From the NCBI RefSeq assembly GCF_025751575.1, contig NZ_JAOWLA010000005.1:62001-126000 (forward strand): DNA of 64,000 bases, written 5' to 3'. This document shows, in pieces, positions 26,737 through 35,312 of the stretch. A program made the position numbers and the translations under genes. Each line of letters opens with the position of its first letter. Position 1 is the first letter of the stretch. The notes below the pieces were generated by a model. That model ran no database searches. It was not told where the DNA came from and saw only the letters and a program-made list of their open reading frames with translations. The stretch comes from Albidovulum sediminicola. GTDB taxonomy: Bacteria > Pseudomonadota > Alphaproteobacteria > Rhodobacterales > Rhodobacteraceae.

Positions 26737-28023
26737 CTAGGCGGAGCTTCTGAGCGGCTGTCGCGGCGAAGCCATACCCGCGGCCAGCGCGTCATAGGGA
26801 TCGCAGTCGGCCAGCATCATCTCCACGGCCTGTCGCAACAGGATCCGGCGCCCGCGGCTGGAATAGAACCCGCCCGGAATCTGAGAGGTTTCAAGAAGAT
26901 ACTGGCGGTAATCGGCATAGGCCGCCATATCCGGCCGGTCCTCCGCCGCGAAAAAACGGTCAAGCGGCAGGCCGGAGACGAATTCCGGCTTGTCATAGAC
27001 CGCGCGGCCAAAGGCCTTGAGCGGAAGCCCCCGCCAGAGCGCCTGCTGCGCCGCGGTCGAGTTGACCGTCACGACCGTTCGCGCGCGCCCCAGAAGCGCG
27101 GCGAGCTTTCCGCCGCGCAGGAAATGCACGCGCGCACCCACGCCCAGCCGCCGGGCGGCACCGCGCAGCGCCCTCTGAACCGGCGCGCGGCCATCCTCCA
27201 GCGGATGGGCCTTGAAGACGAGGTGGTGATCGCGCGGCGCGCCCGCCGCGAACCCCTCAAGACAAAGCTCGATGAATTCGGTCTGCGAGGCGAAGGGGGA
27301 ATGGGCGCGAAAGCTCGCATCATGTTCCAGTTGCAGAAGTACCAGGTGGTAGGGAAAGCCGCCCCGCTTGACCCTGCGCGTGCTGATCCAGCGTTCGACC
27401 CGGTGCAGCGGCATCAGCAGCAGGCGGCGCAGGTGCAGGCGGAACTCCTCCCGGACCGAGATGCCGCGATGGGGCGTGAAGTCCCGGTAGCGGCGGTTCA
27501 TCGCCATCACGAAGAAATGGTAAAGCGCGCCATAGAAGACATGCTGGCGCAGGTCGCCCCAATGCGCAGGCGCCTCGGGCGGCTCGACACCGCTGCATGC
27601 CAGGACGGCACGCATCGCCGCCACGTCCAGATCCATCAGCCGCGAATGACCGTTCGAGCCGCCGCGCTCATAGGTCACCCAATAGGGCCTGAGGTAACCT
27701 TCCTCGAACACATGGATACGCAAACCAAGCGCGCGCGCCTGCCGGATCGCCTCGGCATGGACGGGGCGGGTGTCGCCGTAAAGCACCAGATCGGTGATGC
27801 GCAGACTGGCCAGCAGCTCCGCGCAGACGCCAGGCCAGTCGACCGCGCGGCCGGAGTAGGGGATGTAATTCCCGCGACCGAACAGCCCGCGCCAGAACAC
27901 CTCGTCGCCGCGGTTGAAGCCGACGCGCCAGACCGTGGCACCGGCGGAGCGAAGCGCATCGGCCAACTGGCCGAAGAAGGGGCCGTGCGGTCCCTGCAGC
28001 ATCAGTATCCGCCGCTCTTCCAC
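26737..28023 (-). CDS. kpsS: Capsule export protein KpsS, Kdo transferase
   Basis: 428-residue KpsS-family enzyme; known members add the first Kdo to phosphatidylglycerol as the capsule anchor. The diagnostic start LMLQGPHGPFFGQLADAL, then RVGFNRGDEVFW, HVFEEGYLRPYW, VFKAHPLEDGR and VTVNSTAAQQALW, are all seen. I chose GTG at 28023 because GGAGG stands 3-4 bp upstream and the family N-terminus begins there; the long open frame above it runs antisense to ribE. It is first gene of the capsule operon and divergent from ribE. Confidence 0.92.
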   Translation of the reverse strand: MEERRILMLQGPHGPFFGQLADALRSAGATVWRVGFNRGDEVFWRGLFGRGNYIPYSGRAVDWPGVCAELLASLRITDLVLYGDTRPVHAEAIRQARALGLRIHVFEEGYLRPYWVTYERGGSNGHSRLMDLDVAAMRAVLACSGVEPPEAPAHWGDLRQHVFYGALYHFFVMAMNRRYRDFTPHRGISVREEFRLHLRRLLLMPLHRVERWISTRRVKRGGFPYHLVLLQLEHDASFRAHSPFASQTEFIELCLEGFAAGAPRDHHLVFKAHPLEDGRAPVQRALRGAARRLGVGARVHFLRGGKLAALLGRARTVVTVNSTAAQQALWRGLPLKAFGRAVYDKPEFVSGLPLDRFFAAEDRPDMAAYADYRQYLLETSQIPGGFYSSRGRRILLRQAVEMMLADCDPYDALAAGMASPRQPLRSSA

Positions 28024-28095
28024 GCGCCTCCGAACGATCGTTTGATATGCCTCCGGCTTCCTTAGACCGCGCGCATCCTGCCCGCCACCCTGATC

Positions 28096-28117
28096 GCCGC
28101 TCACAGCGGCTTTTCTT
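28096..28117 (+). terminator. Intrinsic terminator in the leader of ribE (no gene before it)
   Basis: Stem GCCGCT/AGCGGC (28096-28101 with 28105-28110), loop CAC, then TTTTCTT, in the plus direction. No plus-strand gene precedes it in the 70 bp back to the divergent kpsS start. It may attenuate ribE, end a short RNA, or stop antisense reading. No FMN-riboswitch pattern is visible. Confidence 0.65.
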
Positions 28118-28131
28118 AGGCCGGGAAGATT

Positions 28132-28146
28132 AATTCGCGGCGAATT
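28132..28146. promoter_or_regulatory. Small palindrome between kpsS and ribE
   Basis: AATTCG-CGG-CGAATT, a perfect 6-bp inverted repeat in an AT-richer patch of the divergent control region. It could be an operator for kpsS or ribE. There is no further support. Confidence 0.3.
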
Positions 28147-28212
28147 CCGCCCGGGGGTTGCGACACCCAACGCGGCGGGATACGCATTTTGCGAACTCAA
28201 AGGGGGCTCAGC

Positions 28213-28815
28213 ATGTTCACCGGCATCGTCACCGACATGGGCGAAATCATCGCGCTGGAACAGCAGGGCGACCTTCGGGCGCGGATCGCGACCGCCTACC
28301 CGGTCGAGACGATCGATCTTGGCGCCTCGATCGCCTGCGAAGGCGTGTGCCTGACCGTGATCGCGACCGGAACCGAACCGCGCGGCTGGTTCGATGTCCA
28401 GATCTCGGCCGAGTCCGTGTCCAAGACCAATATCGGCGCCTGGACCCTCGGCAAGCGGATCAACCTGGAGCGCGCGCTGAAGGTCGGGGACGAACTGGGC
28501 GGCCACATCGTCTCGGGCCATGTCGATGGCGTGGCCGAGATCCTGAGCGCGGAGGCGGAGGGCGATTCCACCCGCTTCACCTTCCGCGCGCCCGACAGCC
28601 TGGCGGGGTTCATCGCCCCCAAGGGCTCCGTCGCGCTGAATGGCACCTCGCTGACCGTGAACGAGGTTGATGGCGCGACCTTCGGCGTGAACATCATCCC
28701 CCATACCAAGGCGGTCACAACCTGGGGCGCCGCGCGCGCCGGCGACCAGGTGAACCTGGAGATCGACACCCTCGCCCGCTATGTCGCGCGGCTTCGGGAT
28801 TGGGCCGGCCGGTGA
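28213..28815 (+). CDS. ribE: Riboflavin synthase alpha chain
   Basis: Dismutates two 6,7-dimethyl-8-ribityllumazines to riboflavin. The 200-residue protein has two lumazine-binding repeats: MFTGIVTDMGEIIALE with CEGVCLTVIA (about 49-58), and then GGHIVSGHVDGVAEIL with LNGTSLTVNEV. ATG at 28213 follows AGGGGGC. It opens the second rib block (ribE, unknown gene, ribB, ribH, nusB). Confidence 0.96.
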   Translation: MFTGIVTDMGEIIALEQQGDLRARIATAYPVETIDLGASIACEGVCLTVIATGTEPRGWFDVQISAESVSKTNIGAWTLGKRINLERALKVGDELGGHIVSGHVDGVAEILSAEAEGDSTRFTFRAPDSLAGFIAPKGSVALNGTSLTVNEVDGATFGVNIIPHTKAVTTWGAARAGDQVNLEIDTLARYVARLRDWAGR

Positions 28816-28822
28816 GGGTGCG

Positions 28823-29416
28823 GTGAGCGGGCCGGGCCATAACGGCGGTCCCGCGCTGGAACCCGGCGGGGGCTGGCGGCGCCATTGCTGGCGCGCGGCC
28901 CGCGCGGCGCTGCTGCCCACCCTGCCGATCGAGGTCGTGCGCACCCGCGTGCGGCGCGCCACCGAACTTGGGCTCGACTACAAGACCTATGCCGGCGTTC
29001 GCGCGACGACGGGGCGCGATCTGGTGGCATTCCTCTTTTCGACGAACGCGCTCCGGCTGCTGCGCGAGGGCGACCGGATGCGACGTGAAGAGGCGCGGCG
29101 CCTGGCCGCGATCACGCGCGCCGACCGTCTGCTGGCCACCCAGCCCCCGCTTGACGCCGAGGCGATCCGCGCGGAGCTTGCGGCGCAGGGCGTGACCATC
29201 CGGGCCACCACCGCCGCCCCGGGCCTGAGTGCCAGCTGGTCCGAGACCGGGCGCCACCTGCGCGGCTTCCTGGCGGGCTGCGCGCACCCGGCGGACGGGG
29301 TCCTGCTGGTCGGCGAAACCGACCTGGAGCGCGACTGGGTGGCAGCGGCGCGTCTGGCGGGCTACCTGACCGCCGACGCCTACTTCGGCCGGATCATGGC
29401 GGCAGCAGGGCGATAA
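28823..29416 (+). CDS. Conserved protein of unknown function within the rib operon
   Basis: 197 residues, not recognised as a characterised family. It starts MSGPGHNGGPALEPGGGW; GHNGGP is a motif seen at the N-terminus of many small alphaproteobacterial proteins. The body is Ala/Arg/Leu-rich and helical (RRATELGLDYKTYAGVRATTGRD; FSTNALRLLREGD), with no signal peptide or membrane segment. I chose GTG at 28823, seven bases after the ribE stop, over the upstream start that overlaps ribE. Position suggests transcription with the rib genes; a link to flavin metabolism is only guilt by association. Confidence 0.75.
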   Translation: MSGPGHNGGPALEPGGGWRRHCWRAARAALLPTLPIEVVRTRVRRATELGLDYKTYAGVRATTGRDLVAFLFSTNALRLLREGDRMRREEARRLAAITRADRLLATQPPLDAEAIRAELAAQGVTIRATTAAPGLSASWSETGRHLRGFLAGCAHPADGVLLVGETDLERDWVAAARLAGYLTADAYFGRIMAAAGR

Positions 29417-29492
29417 GAGTCGTGTCCGGGCTGGCAAAACGGTCCGGCTTCCGCTATCGCCATCTGCAACATTTCCGAAACGGGCGAAGACG

Positions 29493-30587
29493 ATGACCGA
29501 CGATCTCAAATCCGCCATCTCTCCCACCGAAGAGATCATCGCAGAGGCCCGTGCGGGCCGCATGTTCATCCTCGTCGATCACGAGGACCGGGAAAACGAG
29601 GGCGACCTCGTGATTCCCGCGCAGATGGCGACGCCACAGGCGGTCAACTTCATGGCCACCCACGGGCGCGGCCTGATCTGCCTGACGCTGAGCGCCGCAC
29701 GGATCGACGCGTTGGGTCTGCAGCCGATGTCGATGAAGAACTCCTCTCGTAACGAAACCGCCTTCACCGTATCGATCGAGGCGCGCGAAGGGATCGAAAC
29801 CGGCATCTCCGCCCATGACCGAGCGCGGACCATCGCCGTCGCGATCGACCCTTCGAAGGGACCGGCGGACCTCGCGACGCCGGGCCACATTTTTCCGCTG
29901 CGCGCCCGCGACGGGGGCGTTCTGGTCCGCGCCGGCCATACCGAGGCCGCGACCGACGTCGCGCGGCTGGCGGGCCTGATGCCCGCGGGCGTGATCTGCG
30001 AGATCATGAATGACGACGGCACCATGGCGCGGCTGCCGGACCTGGTGAAGTTCGCGGCCAAGCATTCGCTGAAGATCGGGACGATTTCCGACCTGATCGC
30101 CTATCGCCGCCGCCACGACAACCTGGTGCGCGAAACCGACCGGAGCACCGTGCACTCGGCCTATGGCGGCGAATGGACCATGCGGATCTTCACTGACCAG
30201 ACCGAGGGCACGGAACACGTCGTCCTGACCAAGGGCGACATCACCAGCCCCGAACCCGTGCTGGTCCGCACCCACTCGCTGAGCGTACTTGAGGACGTGC
30301 TTGCTCTGGGCCCGACGCCCGAGGGCGAGCTGGCCCGCGCGATGCGCATCATCGCCGAAAAGGGCCGCGGCGCGGTTTGCCTGTTCCGCGATCCGCGCGC
30401 CAAGCTGGTCGTCACCGAGGACGAGGGCCCGCGCACCATCAAGCAAACCGGGCTGGGGGCGCAGATCCTTTCGAACATGGGGATCAAGCAGCTGATCCTG
30501 CTGACGGATTCCCCCATGACCCGCTACCTGGGTCTTGACGCCTACGACCTGCACATCGTCGGCACCCATCCGATCGCCGGGAACTGA
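29493..30587 (+). CDS. ribB: 3,4-dihydroxy-2-butanone-4-phosphate synthase with degenerate GTP cyclohydrolase II domain
   Basis: The N-terminal domain (about 1-205) makes the four-carbon unit of riboflavin from ribulose 5-phosphate. Its acidic metal loop DHEDRENEGDL lies at 29-39, with THGRGLICL and HIFPLRARDGGVLVRAGHTEA following. The C-terminal domain (about 208-364) is RibA-like by fold pattern (GILSNMG-type ending ILSNMGIKQLILLTDSP), but the zinc Cys motif of GTP cyclohydrolase II is absent: the place reads VLVRTHSLSVLEDVLALG. So this half is probably not a cyclohydrolase, and another ribA is needed elsewhere. The upstream 76 bp shows no riboswitch. Confidence 0.93.
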   Translation: MTDDLKSAISPTEEIIAEARAGRMFILVDHEDRENEGDLVIPAQMATPQAVNFMATHGRGLICLTLSAARIDALGLQPMSMKNSSRNETAFTVSIEAREGIETGISAHDRARTIAVAIDPSKGPADLATPGHIFPLRARDGGVLVRAGHTEAATDVARLAGLMPAGVICEIMNDDGTMARLPDLVKFAAKHSLKIGTISDLIAYRRRHDNLVRETDRSTVHSAYGGEWTMRIFTDQTEGTEHVVLTKGDITSPEPVLVRTHSLSVLEDVLALGPTPEGELARAMRIIAEKGRGAVCLFRDPRAKLVVTEDEGPRTIKQTGLGAQILSNMGIKQLILLTDSPMTRYLGLDAYDLHIVGTHPIAGN

Positions 30588-30590
30588 GAC

Positions 30591-31142
30591 ATGGCCGCAA
30601 GCGAAACCCACCATATCCTGGACCTGCCGCGCTTCGACAAGCCGGTGAAGCTCCTGATCGTGGTGGCGCCTTACTACAAGGACATCGCCGACAACCTCGT
30701 CGCCGGGGCAAGGGCGGTTGCGGCAGAGGCGGGTGCCAGCGTCGAGTTGATCGAGGTTCCGGGCGCGCTCGAGGTGCCGGCGGCCATCGGCATGGCCTTC
30801 CGCATGGCCGATTACGACGGCTTCGTGGCGCTTGGCTGCGTGATCCGGGGCGAAACCACCCATTACGACACGGTCTGCAACGATAGTTCGCGCGGGCTGA
30901 CGATGCTGGGCCTTTCGGGTGCCTGCGTGGGCAACGGCATCCTGACGGTGGAAAACCGCGACCAGGCGGTCGTGCGCGCCGACCCGGCAGGGCAAAACAA
31001 GGGCGGCGGCGCCGCGGCGGCGGCCTTGCATCTGGTCGCGCTTTCCCGCAAATGGGCGCGCCAGACCAAGGGGATCGGCTTCAAGCCTGCGGGCGAGGAG
31101 TTCCGGATCGCCGACACCAACGAAGGACCCACCCGCGCATGA
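30591..31142 (+). CDS. ribH: 6,7-dimethyl-8-ribityllumazine synthase
   Basis: Condenses the RibB and RibD products into lumazine, the substrate of RibE. The protein has 183 residues with VEVPGALEVPAAI-type substrate loop (IEVPGALEVPAAIGMAF) and the catalytic His in CVIRGETTHYDTVCND. The tail is a little longer than in E. coli. It starts 3 bp after ribB, and its stop overlaps nusB as ATGA. Confidence 0.95.
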   Translation: MAASETHHILDLPRFDKPVKLLIVVAPYYKDIADNLVAGARAVAAEAGASVELIEVPGALEVPAAIGMAFRMADYDGFVALGCVIRGETTHYDTVCNDSSRGLTMLGLSGACVGNGILTVENRDQAVVRADPAGQNKGGGAAAAALHLVALSRKWARQTKGIGFKPAGEEFRIADTNEGPTRA

Positions 31143-31624
31143 CCGCCGACACGCCGCGAAAGCTCTCCACTGATGAAAAGCGCCAACGGCGCTCTGCCGC
31201 ACGGCTTTATGCGGTGCAGGCGCTGTTCCAGATGGAGGCCTCCGGCCAGGCCCTTGACCGCGTCGCGCGGGAATTCGAGACGCATCGCTTCGGCGCCGTC
31301 TACGAAGGTGACGAGATGGCCGAGGGCGATCCCGGGCTCTTTCGCGCGATCCTTGAGGAAGCGGTAAGCCTTCAGGCGAAGATCGACCAGATGACCGACC
31401 GCGCCCTGGTAGCGAAATGGCCCATCGACCGTATCGATCCGGTCTTGCGGGCCCTCTTCCGCGCGGCGGGGGCCGAGCTTGTCCTGCCCGCGACGCCGCC
31501 CAAGGTCGTCATCACCGAATATGTGGACGTCGCCCGCGCCTTCTTTCCCGAGGGCAAGGAGCCGAAGTTCGTCAACGCGGTTCTCGACCATATGGCGCGC
31601 GAGGCCAAGCCCGAGGCGTTCTGA
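31139..31624 (+). CDS. nusB: Transcription antitermination factor NusB
   Basis: 161-residue RNA-binding factor for rRNA antitermination. Typical features are RRSAARLYAVQALFQME at the N-terminus and the C-terminal ILRAL-type helix with TPPKVVITEYVDVARAFF and FVNAVLDHMA. ATG at 31139 overlaps the ribH stop; a longer frame upstream is ribH read in another phase. The ribH-nusB pairing is widespread. Confidence 0.94.
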   Translation: MTADTPRKLSTDEKRQRRSAARLYAVQALFQMEASGQALDRVAREFETHRFGAVYEGDEMAEGDPGLFRAILEEAVSLQAKIDQMTDRALVAKWPIDRIDPVLRALFRAAGAELVLPATPPKVVITEYVDVARAFFPEGKEPKFVNAVLDHMAREAKPEAF

Positions 31625-31691
31625 TCTGCGGCGACGCGCCGCTGGCAGATCGCGCGCGATCGCGTAGAATGGGCCGCGACAGGAGGTCGCC

Positions 31692-32018
31692 ATGCCCGCA
31701 CTCGTCCGCCTTTACATCGTCAACGTCCTGATCGGCTTCGCGCTCTCCGCCGTCTTCACGGCGCTGCTGCTCTGGCTCGATGTGGCCGGGCTGCGCCATC
31801 TGGCCACCGCCGTGAACGGCGGCTGGATCGGCGTCCTGATGCTTTTCGTGTCGAACGGCATCGTCTTTGCCGGCGTGCAGTTCGCCATCACGATCATGGG
31901 CATGGCCGAGGACGGCCAAGGCGGTGGCGGCACCCGGCGCCCGGTGGGGCGCCTGCCGGAGTTGGTGCGGGCCGTGGCCCGTGGCACCAAGGACACAAGG
32001 CCCCTCAACCGGCCCTGA
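31692..32018 (+). CDS. Small two-segment membrane protein, unknown function
   Basis: 108 residues with two hydrophobic stretches (about 5-27, VRLYIVNVLIGFALSAVFTALLL in part, and about 45-68, IGVLMLFVSNGIVFAGVQFAI), a polar Gly-rich linker and a basic tail. It resembles uncharacterised proteins often found beside nusB in Rhodobacteraceae. ATG at 31692 follows GGAGGTCGCC, a strong ribosome site. Its 3' end overlaps the convergent kinase gene by 14 bp. Confidence 0.75.
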   Translation: MPALVRLYIVNVLIGFALSAVFTALLLWLDVAGLRHLATAVNGGWIGVLMLFVSNGIVFAGVQFAITIMGMAEDGQGGGGTRRPVGRLPELVRAVARGTKDTRPLNRP

Positions 32019-32907
32019 CCGCCGCAAGGTGGCGGGCAAACTCCGGCGTCGCCATCAACGCCTTGCAGCGGGCGAAGCGGCCGTCGGCATAGGCGCGGAA
32101 ATCGTCCGCCGGATTGCCGTTGGCAAGCTGGATCAGCCCCCAGAGCGTCCAGAGCAGGTCGCACATCGCCTTGTAGATGACCATCCTTCCCCGGTCGCCC
32201 GCCCCCGGCGCCCCCTCGAAATAGGCGCGCAGCATCTCTTCATCCTGATCCGCGTCGAAGCCCCCCTCGACCGAGAGATCGCCCAGATCCCACATCGGAT
32301 CATTCATGCCGGAATATTCCCAATCGACGATCCACATCCGCCCCCCGGTATCGAGGAAATTTTCGCACAACGGGTCGCAGTGGCAGGGCGCCAGCGGCAG
32401 CGGATGGGCCGAAAGCGCGGCGCGCACCGCCTCGGCCTCACGCACAACGTCGTGATAGCCTTCGGGCAGGGCCACGTCCTTGGTCGCGAGGATGCCAAGG
32501 TAGTCGTCGATCATCGCGAAAAGCTCGAACCGGAAGGGGAAGACCGCGCCCGACTCGTGCAGCTTGCGGAACGCCTGCCCGGCCCGGCCCGGCGCGCCCG
32601 GCCGGGTTCGGAAATGTTCGGGGCTCATCGTGACGGCCCCGTCGATGAAGCGCGTCACCATCACGCCCGTCGCCTCGTCCACATGGATGACCTCGGGGCT
32701 GACACCGGCGCGCGCGGCTTCCCGTGCGGCGACGGCCTCGTTGGCGCGGTCGATGTATTCCTCGGTGCCCTTGCCGGGAATGCGCAGGCAGAAATCCCCC
32801 GCGCGAAAGACAAGGTTCGTAAGCCCGCCAAGCCGCTGCGGTTCCCCCGCCCCCCGAAGCGCGGCAATGCCCGCGATGGCGTCGCGCGCCAGATCCAGAT
32901 CGCTCAT
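32005..32907 (-). CDS. Choline/ethanolamine-kinase-like phosphotransferase, copy 2
   Basis: 300-residue APH/choline-kinase-fold enzyme, expected to phosphorylate a small hydroxyl substrate with ATP. N-terminal GGLTNLVFRAGDFCLRIPG (about 28-46) is the nucleotide loop, HCDPLCENFL the catalytic loop and WIVDWEYSGMNDPMWDLGD the metal loop (DxE). ATG at 32907 overlaps the stop of the upstream flavoprotein (ATGA). It is the last gene of the seven-gene locus. The substrate is unknown; choline, an N-methylethanolamine or similar is plausible. Confidence 0.87.
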   Translation of the reverse strand: MSDLDLARDAIAGIAALRGAGEPQRLGGLTNLVFRAGDFCLRIPGKGTEEYIDRANEAVAAREAARAGVSPEVIHVDEATGVMVTRFIDGAVTMSPEHFRTRPGAPGRAGQAFRKLHESGAVFPFRFELFAMIDDYLGILATKDVALPEGYHDVVREAEAVRAALSAHPLPLAPCHCDPLCENFLDTGGRMWIVDWEYSGMNDPMWDLGDLSVEGGFDADQDEEMLRAYFEGAPGAGDRGRMVIYKAMCDLLWTLWGLIQLANGNPADDFRAYADGRFARCKALMATPEFARHLAAVRAG

Positions 32908-35312
32908 GCCTTCAGCCTTTCCATCTTCGCGTCGTAAAGGCACCGTGGGCCGCGAGTGGCGGCATAGGAGGTGCCGAAGGCTTCGATGGTGAGGCCCTGC
33001 TCGCCCGCCAATTCGGCGGGCAGGTAGGCGAAACCGATGGTCTTGCCCAGGTGGTGCCCATAGCCCGCGCTGGTCAGCGAGGCGACGGGGCGTCCGCCGT
33101 GCAGGACGGTTTCGCCAGAAAGGAAGGGGGCGAACCCCTCCACCGTCAGGGTGACGAGCTTGCGCCGGGGCGCCCCGGCCGCCAGCAGCGCGGCCCGCCC
33201 GGTGAACTCCCCCTTGTCGAGCGCAACGGCAAAGCCCAGGCCTGCTTCCAGCGGCGTAGTCTCGGGCGTGATGTCGGCGGACCAGTAAAGATAGCCCTTC
33301 TCCAACCGGCAGCTTTCGATGGCGCGGTAGCCCGCGTCGCGGATGCCATGGGCCGCGCCCGCCGCCTTCAACGTGTCGTAGACATGGCCTGCGTATTCGG
33401 TCGGGATGTAAAGCTCCCACCCAAGCTCGCCGACATAGCCCACCCGGACAGCCAGCGCCGGGGCCTGCCCCACCACGATCTCCTGCGCGGAGAGGAACGG
33501 AAAGGCCGTGCTCGACAGGTCCGCATCGGCCACCGAGGACAGCACTTCGCGTGCCTTCGGTCCGCAGATATTCAGGACCGCATGGGCGTTGGTCACGTCG
33601 CGCAGGGCCAGACAGTCCGGCAACTGCCGGGTGATCCAGTTCGCGTCACGCACCCCGAATCCCGAGCCCGTGACGATCAGGAAATCCTCCGTTCCCCGGT
33701 GCAGGATCGTCAGGTCGGCCTCGATCCCGCCGCGCCCATTCAGAAGCTGGGTGTAGATCGCGCGGCCGGGTGGGCCCGAGATATCGGCGGCGGCGATGCG
33801 GTTCAGTGCCGTCTGTGCGCCGGGACCCAAAAGTTCGAATTTTGAAAATGAGGTTTGGTCGATCAGAGCCACACCCTCGCGGATCGCCCGCACCTCGGCG
33901 GCCACGGCAGTGTGCCAGCCGGGCTTGCCCTCGAAGCTGGGGGTGTCGGTGGCGGATGGGTCGGATGCGCTGAACCAATTCGCCCGTTCCCATCCGAACC
34001 GCGCCCCGAACACCGCGCCCGCCGCTTTCAGCGGTTCGAATAAAGGTGATCGCCTAAGACCCCGCCCAGCATGATGTTCTTCGCCCGGCCAGTGCACCTT
34101 GTAATAGGCCCCGTAGGCCTCCACCGCGCGCGCGGCGAGCCAGGCGGCCCGCGCGTGCGGCGCCCCGAAGCGGCGCGCATCGAAGGACCAGAGGTCCAGC
34201 CCCGGGTCGCCATGCAGGATCCAGTTCGCCATCGCCTCCCCCGCCCCGCCCGAGGCGGCGATCCCTGCGGTAAATCCGCAGGCGAGGTAGAAATTATCCA
34301 ATTCTGGCGCAAGACCCATGATCGGCTCGCCATCGGCCGAAACGGGGATCGGGCCGTTGATCACGGTCTTGATACCGGTGTCGTTGAGGACCGGGAGCCG
34401 CTCTGCCGCGGGAAGGGCGAAAAGCTCCAGCCGGTCCATGTTGGCCGGGAAAAGCTCCCTCCCGAAGTCGAAGGGTGCCCACTGGTTCCACAGCGCGCGC
34501 GTGCCATCCTCCCAGCCGCCGATGGCCCAGGACCCGCCGACATCCGGCTTGAGGTAGAAGTTGTGGTCGGGGTCGCGCAGGGTGGTCAGGTTGTCCGGCA
34601 CGTCGAGACCTTTTTCGGTCACGAAGTACTGATGTTCGACCACGCCCGCCGCCACCGGGACCCCCGCCATCGCGCCCACGCGCCGCGCCCAGTAGCCCGC
34701 CGCGTTCACCACGATATCGGCGGAGATCGTCCCATGGTCGGTCACCACGCCCATCGCGCGCCGCCCCTCGACGACGATATCGGTGACGGTCACACCCTCC
34801 TCAATCCGGACGCCACCCCTGCGGGCGCTCGCGGCGAAAGCCATCGTCACGGCGTAGGGGTCGATATAGCCGTCACTCGGAATCCAGGCCGCACCCACGA
34901 CGCCCTTCGGGTCGATATGCGGGAACATCCCCCGCGCCTCCTCGGGGGAGACCAGATGCGCCTCGAAACCGAAGCTTTTTGCCAGTTGGATCGAGCGACG
35001 GATCTCGCTCCACCGCGCGTCAGAGGCCGCAAGACGGAGGGAACCGACCTTCTTCCAGTCGGTCGCCATGCCGGATTCGTCTGCCAGCCGGTCAAAGACC
35101 GCGACAGAGTTCTGCATGAGCCGCGTCAGCGACCGCTTGCCGCGCAACTGCCCCACAAGCCCTGCCGCGTGCCAGGTGGACCCATGCGTCACCTGCGCCT
35201 TTTCCAGCACCAGGACATCGCGTTCGCCCGCGCGCGCCAGGTGATAGGCGATGGCGCAGCCGATGGCGCCCGCGCCGATGATGACGATCCTTGCGTGACG
35301 GTCCGCCTTCAT
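32904..35312 (-). CDS. Dimethylglycine/sarcosine dehydrogenase-like flavoprotein, copy 2
   Basis: 802 residues. The N-terminal DAO-type FAD domain (about 1-400) has IIGAGAIGCAIAYHLARAG and GSTWHAAGLVGQLRG; the His (H48) matches the residue that binds FAD covalently in dimethylglycine dehydrogenase. The C-terminal half is a GcvT-like folate domain (YTQLLNGRGGIEADLTI; ESCRLEKGYLYWSADITPE). Such enzymes oxidise an N-methyl group and pass the carbon to tetrahydrofolate. It overlaps both neighbours by 4 bp and is a paralogue of the gene just upstream, so it may act on a sequential or related substrate. Confidence 0.9.
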   Translation of the reverse strand: MKADRHARIVIIGAGAIGCAIAYHLARAGERDVLVLEKAQVTHGSTWHAAGLVGQLRGKRSLTRLMQNSVAVFDRLADESGMATDWKKVGSLRLAASDARWSEIRRSIQLAKSFGFEAHLVSPEEARGMFPHIDPKGVVGAAWIPSDGYIDPYAVTMAFAASARRGGVRIEEGVTVTDIVVEGRRAMGVVTDHGTISADIVVNAAGYWARRVGAMAGVPVAAGVVEHQYFVTEKGLDVPDNLTTLRDPDHNFYLKPDVGGSWAIGGWEDGTRALWNQWAPFDFGRELFPANMDRLELFALPAAERLPVLNDTGIKTVINGPIPVSADGEPIMGLAPELDNFYLACGFTAGIAASGGAGEAMANWILHGDPGLDLWSFDARRFGAPHARAAWLAARAVEAYGAYYKVHWPGEEHHAGRGLRRSPLFEPLKAAGAVFGARFGWERANWFSASDPSATDTPSFEGKPGWHTAVAAEVRAIREGVALIDQTSFSKFELLGPGAQTALNRIAAADISGPPGRAIYTQLLNGRGGIEADLTILHRGTEDFLIVTGSGFGVRDANWITRQLPDCLALRDVTNAHAVLNICGPKAREVLSSVADADLSSTAFPFLSAQEIVVGQAPALAVRVGYVGELGWELYIPTEYAGHVYDTLKAAGAAHGIRDAGYRAIESCRLEKGYLYWSADITPETTPLEAGLGFAVALDKGEFTGRAALLAAGAPRRKLVTLTVEGFAPFLSGETVLHGGRPVASLTSAGYGHHLGKTIGFAYLPAELAGEQGLTIEAFGTSYAATRGPRCLYDAKMERLKA

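Noticed and set aside
28140-28212. FMN riboswitch before ribE or ribB
   Set aside because: Neither this leader nor 29417-29492 shows the conserved RFN blocks or enough length.
26737-28962. Long minus-strand frame including kpsS
   Set aside because: Only 26737-28023 fits KpsS. The upstream part is antisense to ribE, and a GGAGG-GTG start marks the true beginning.
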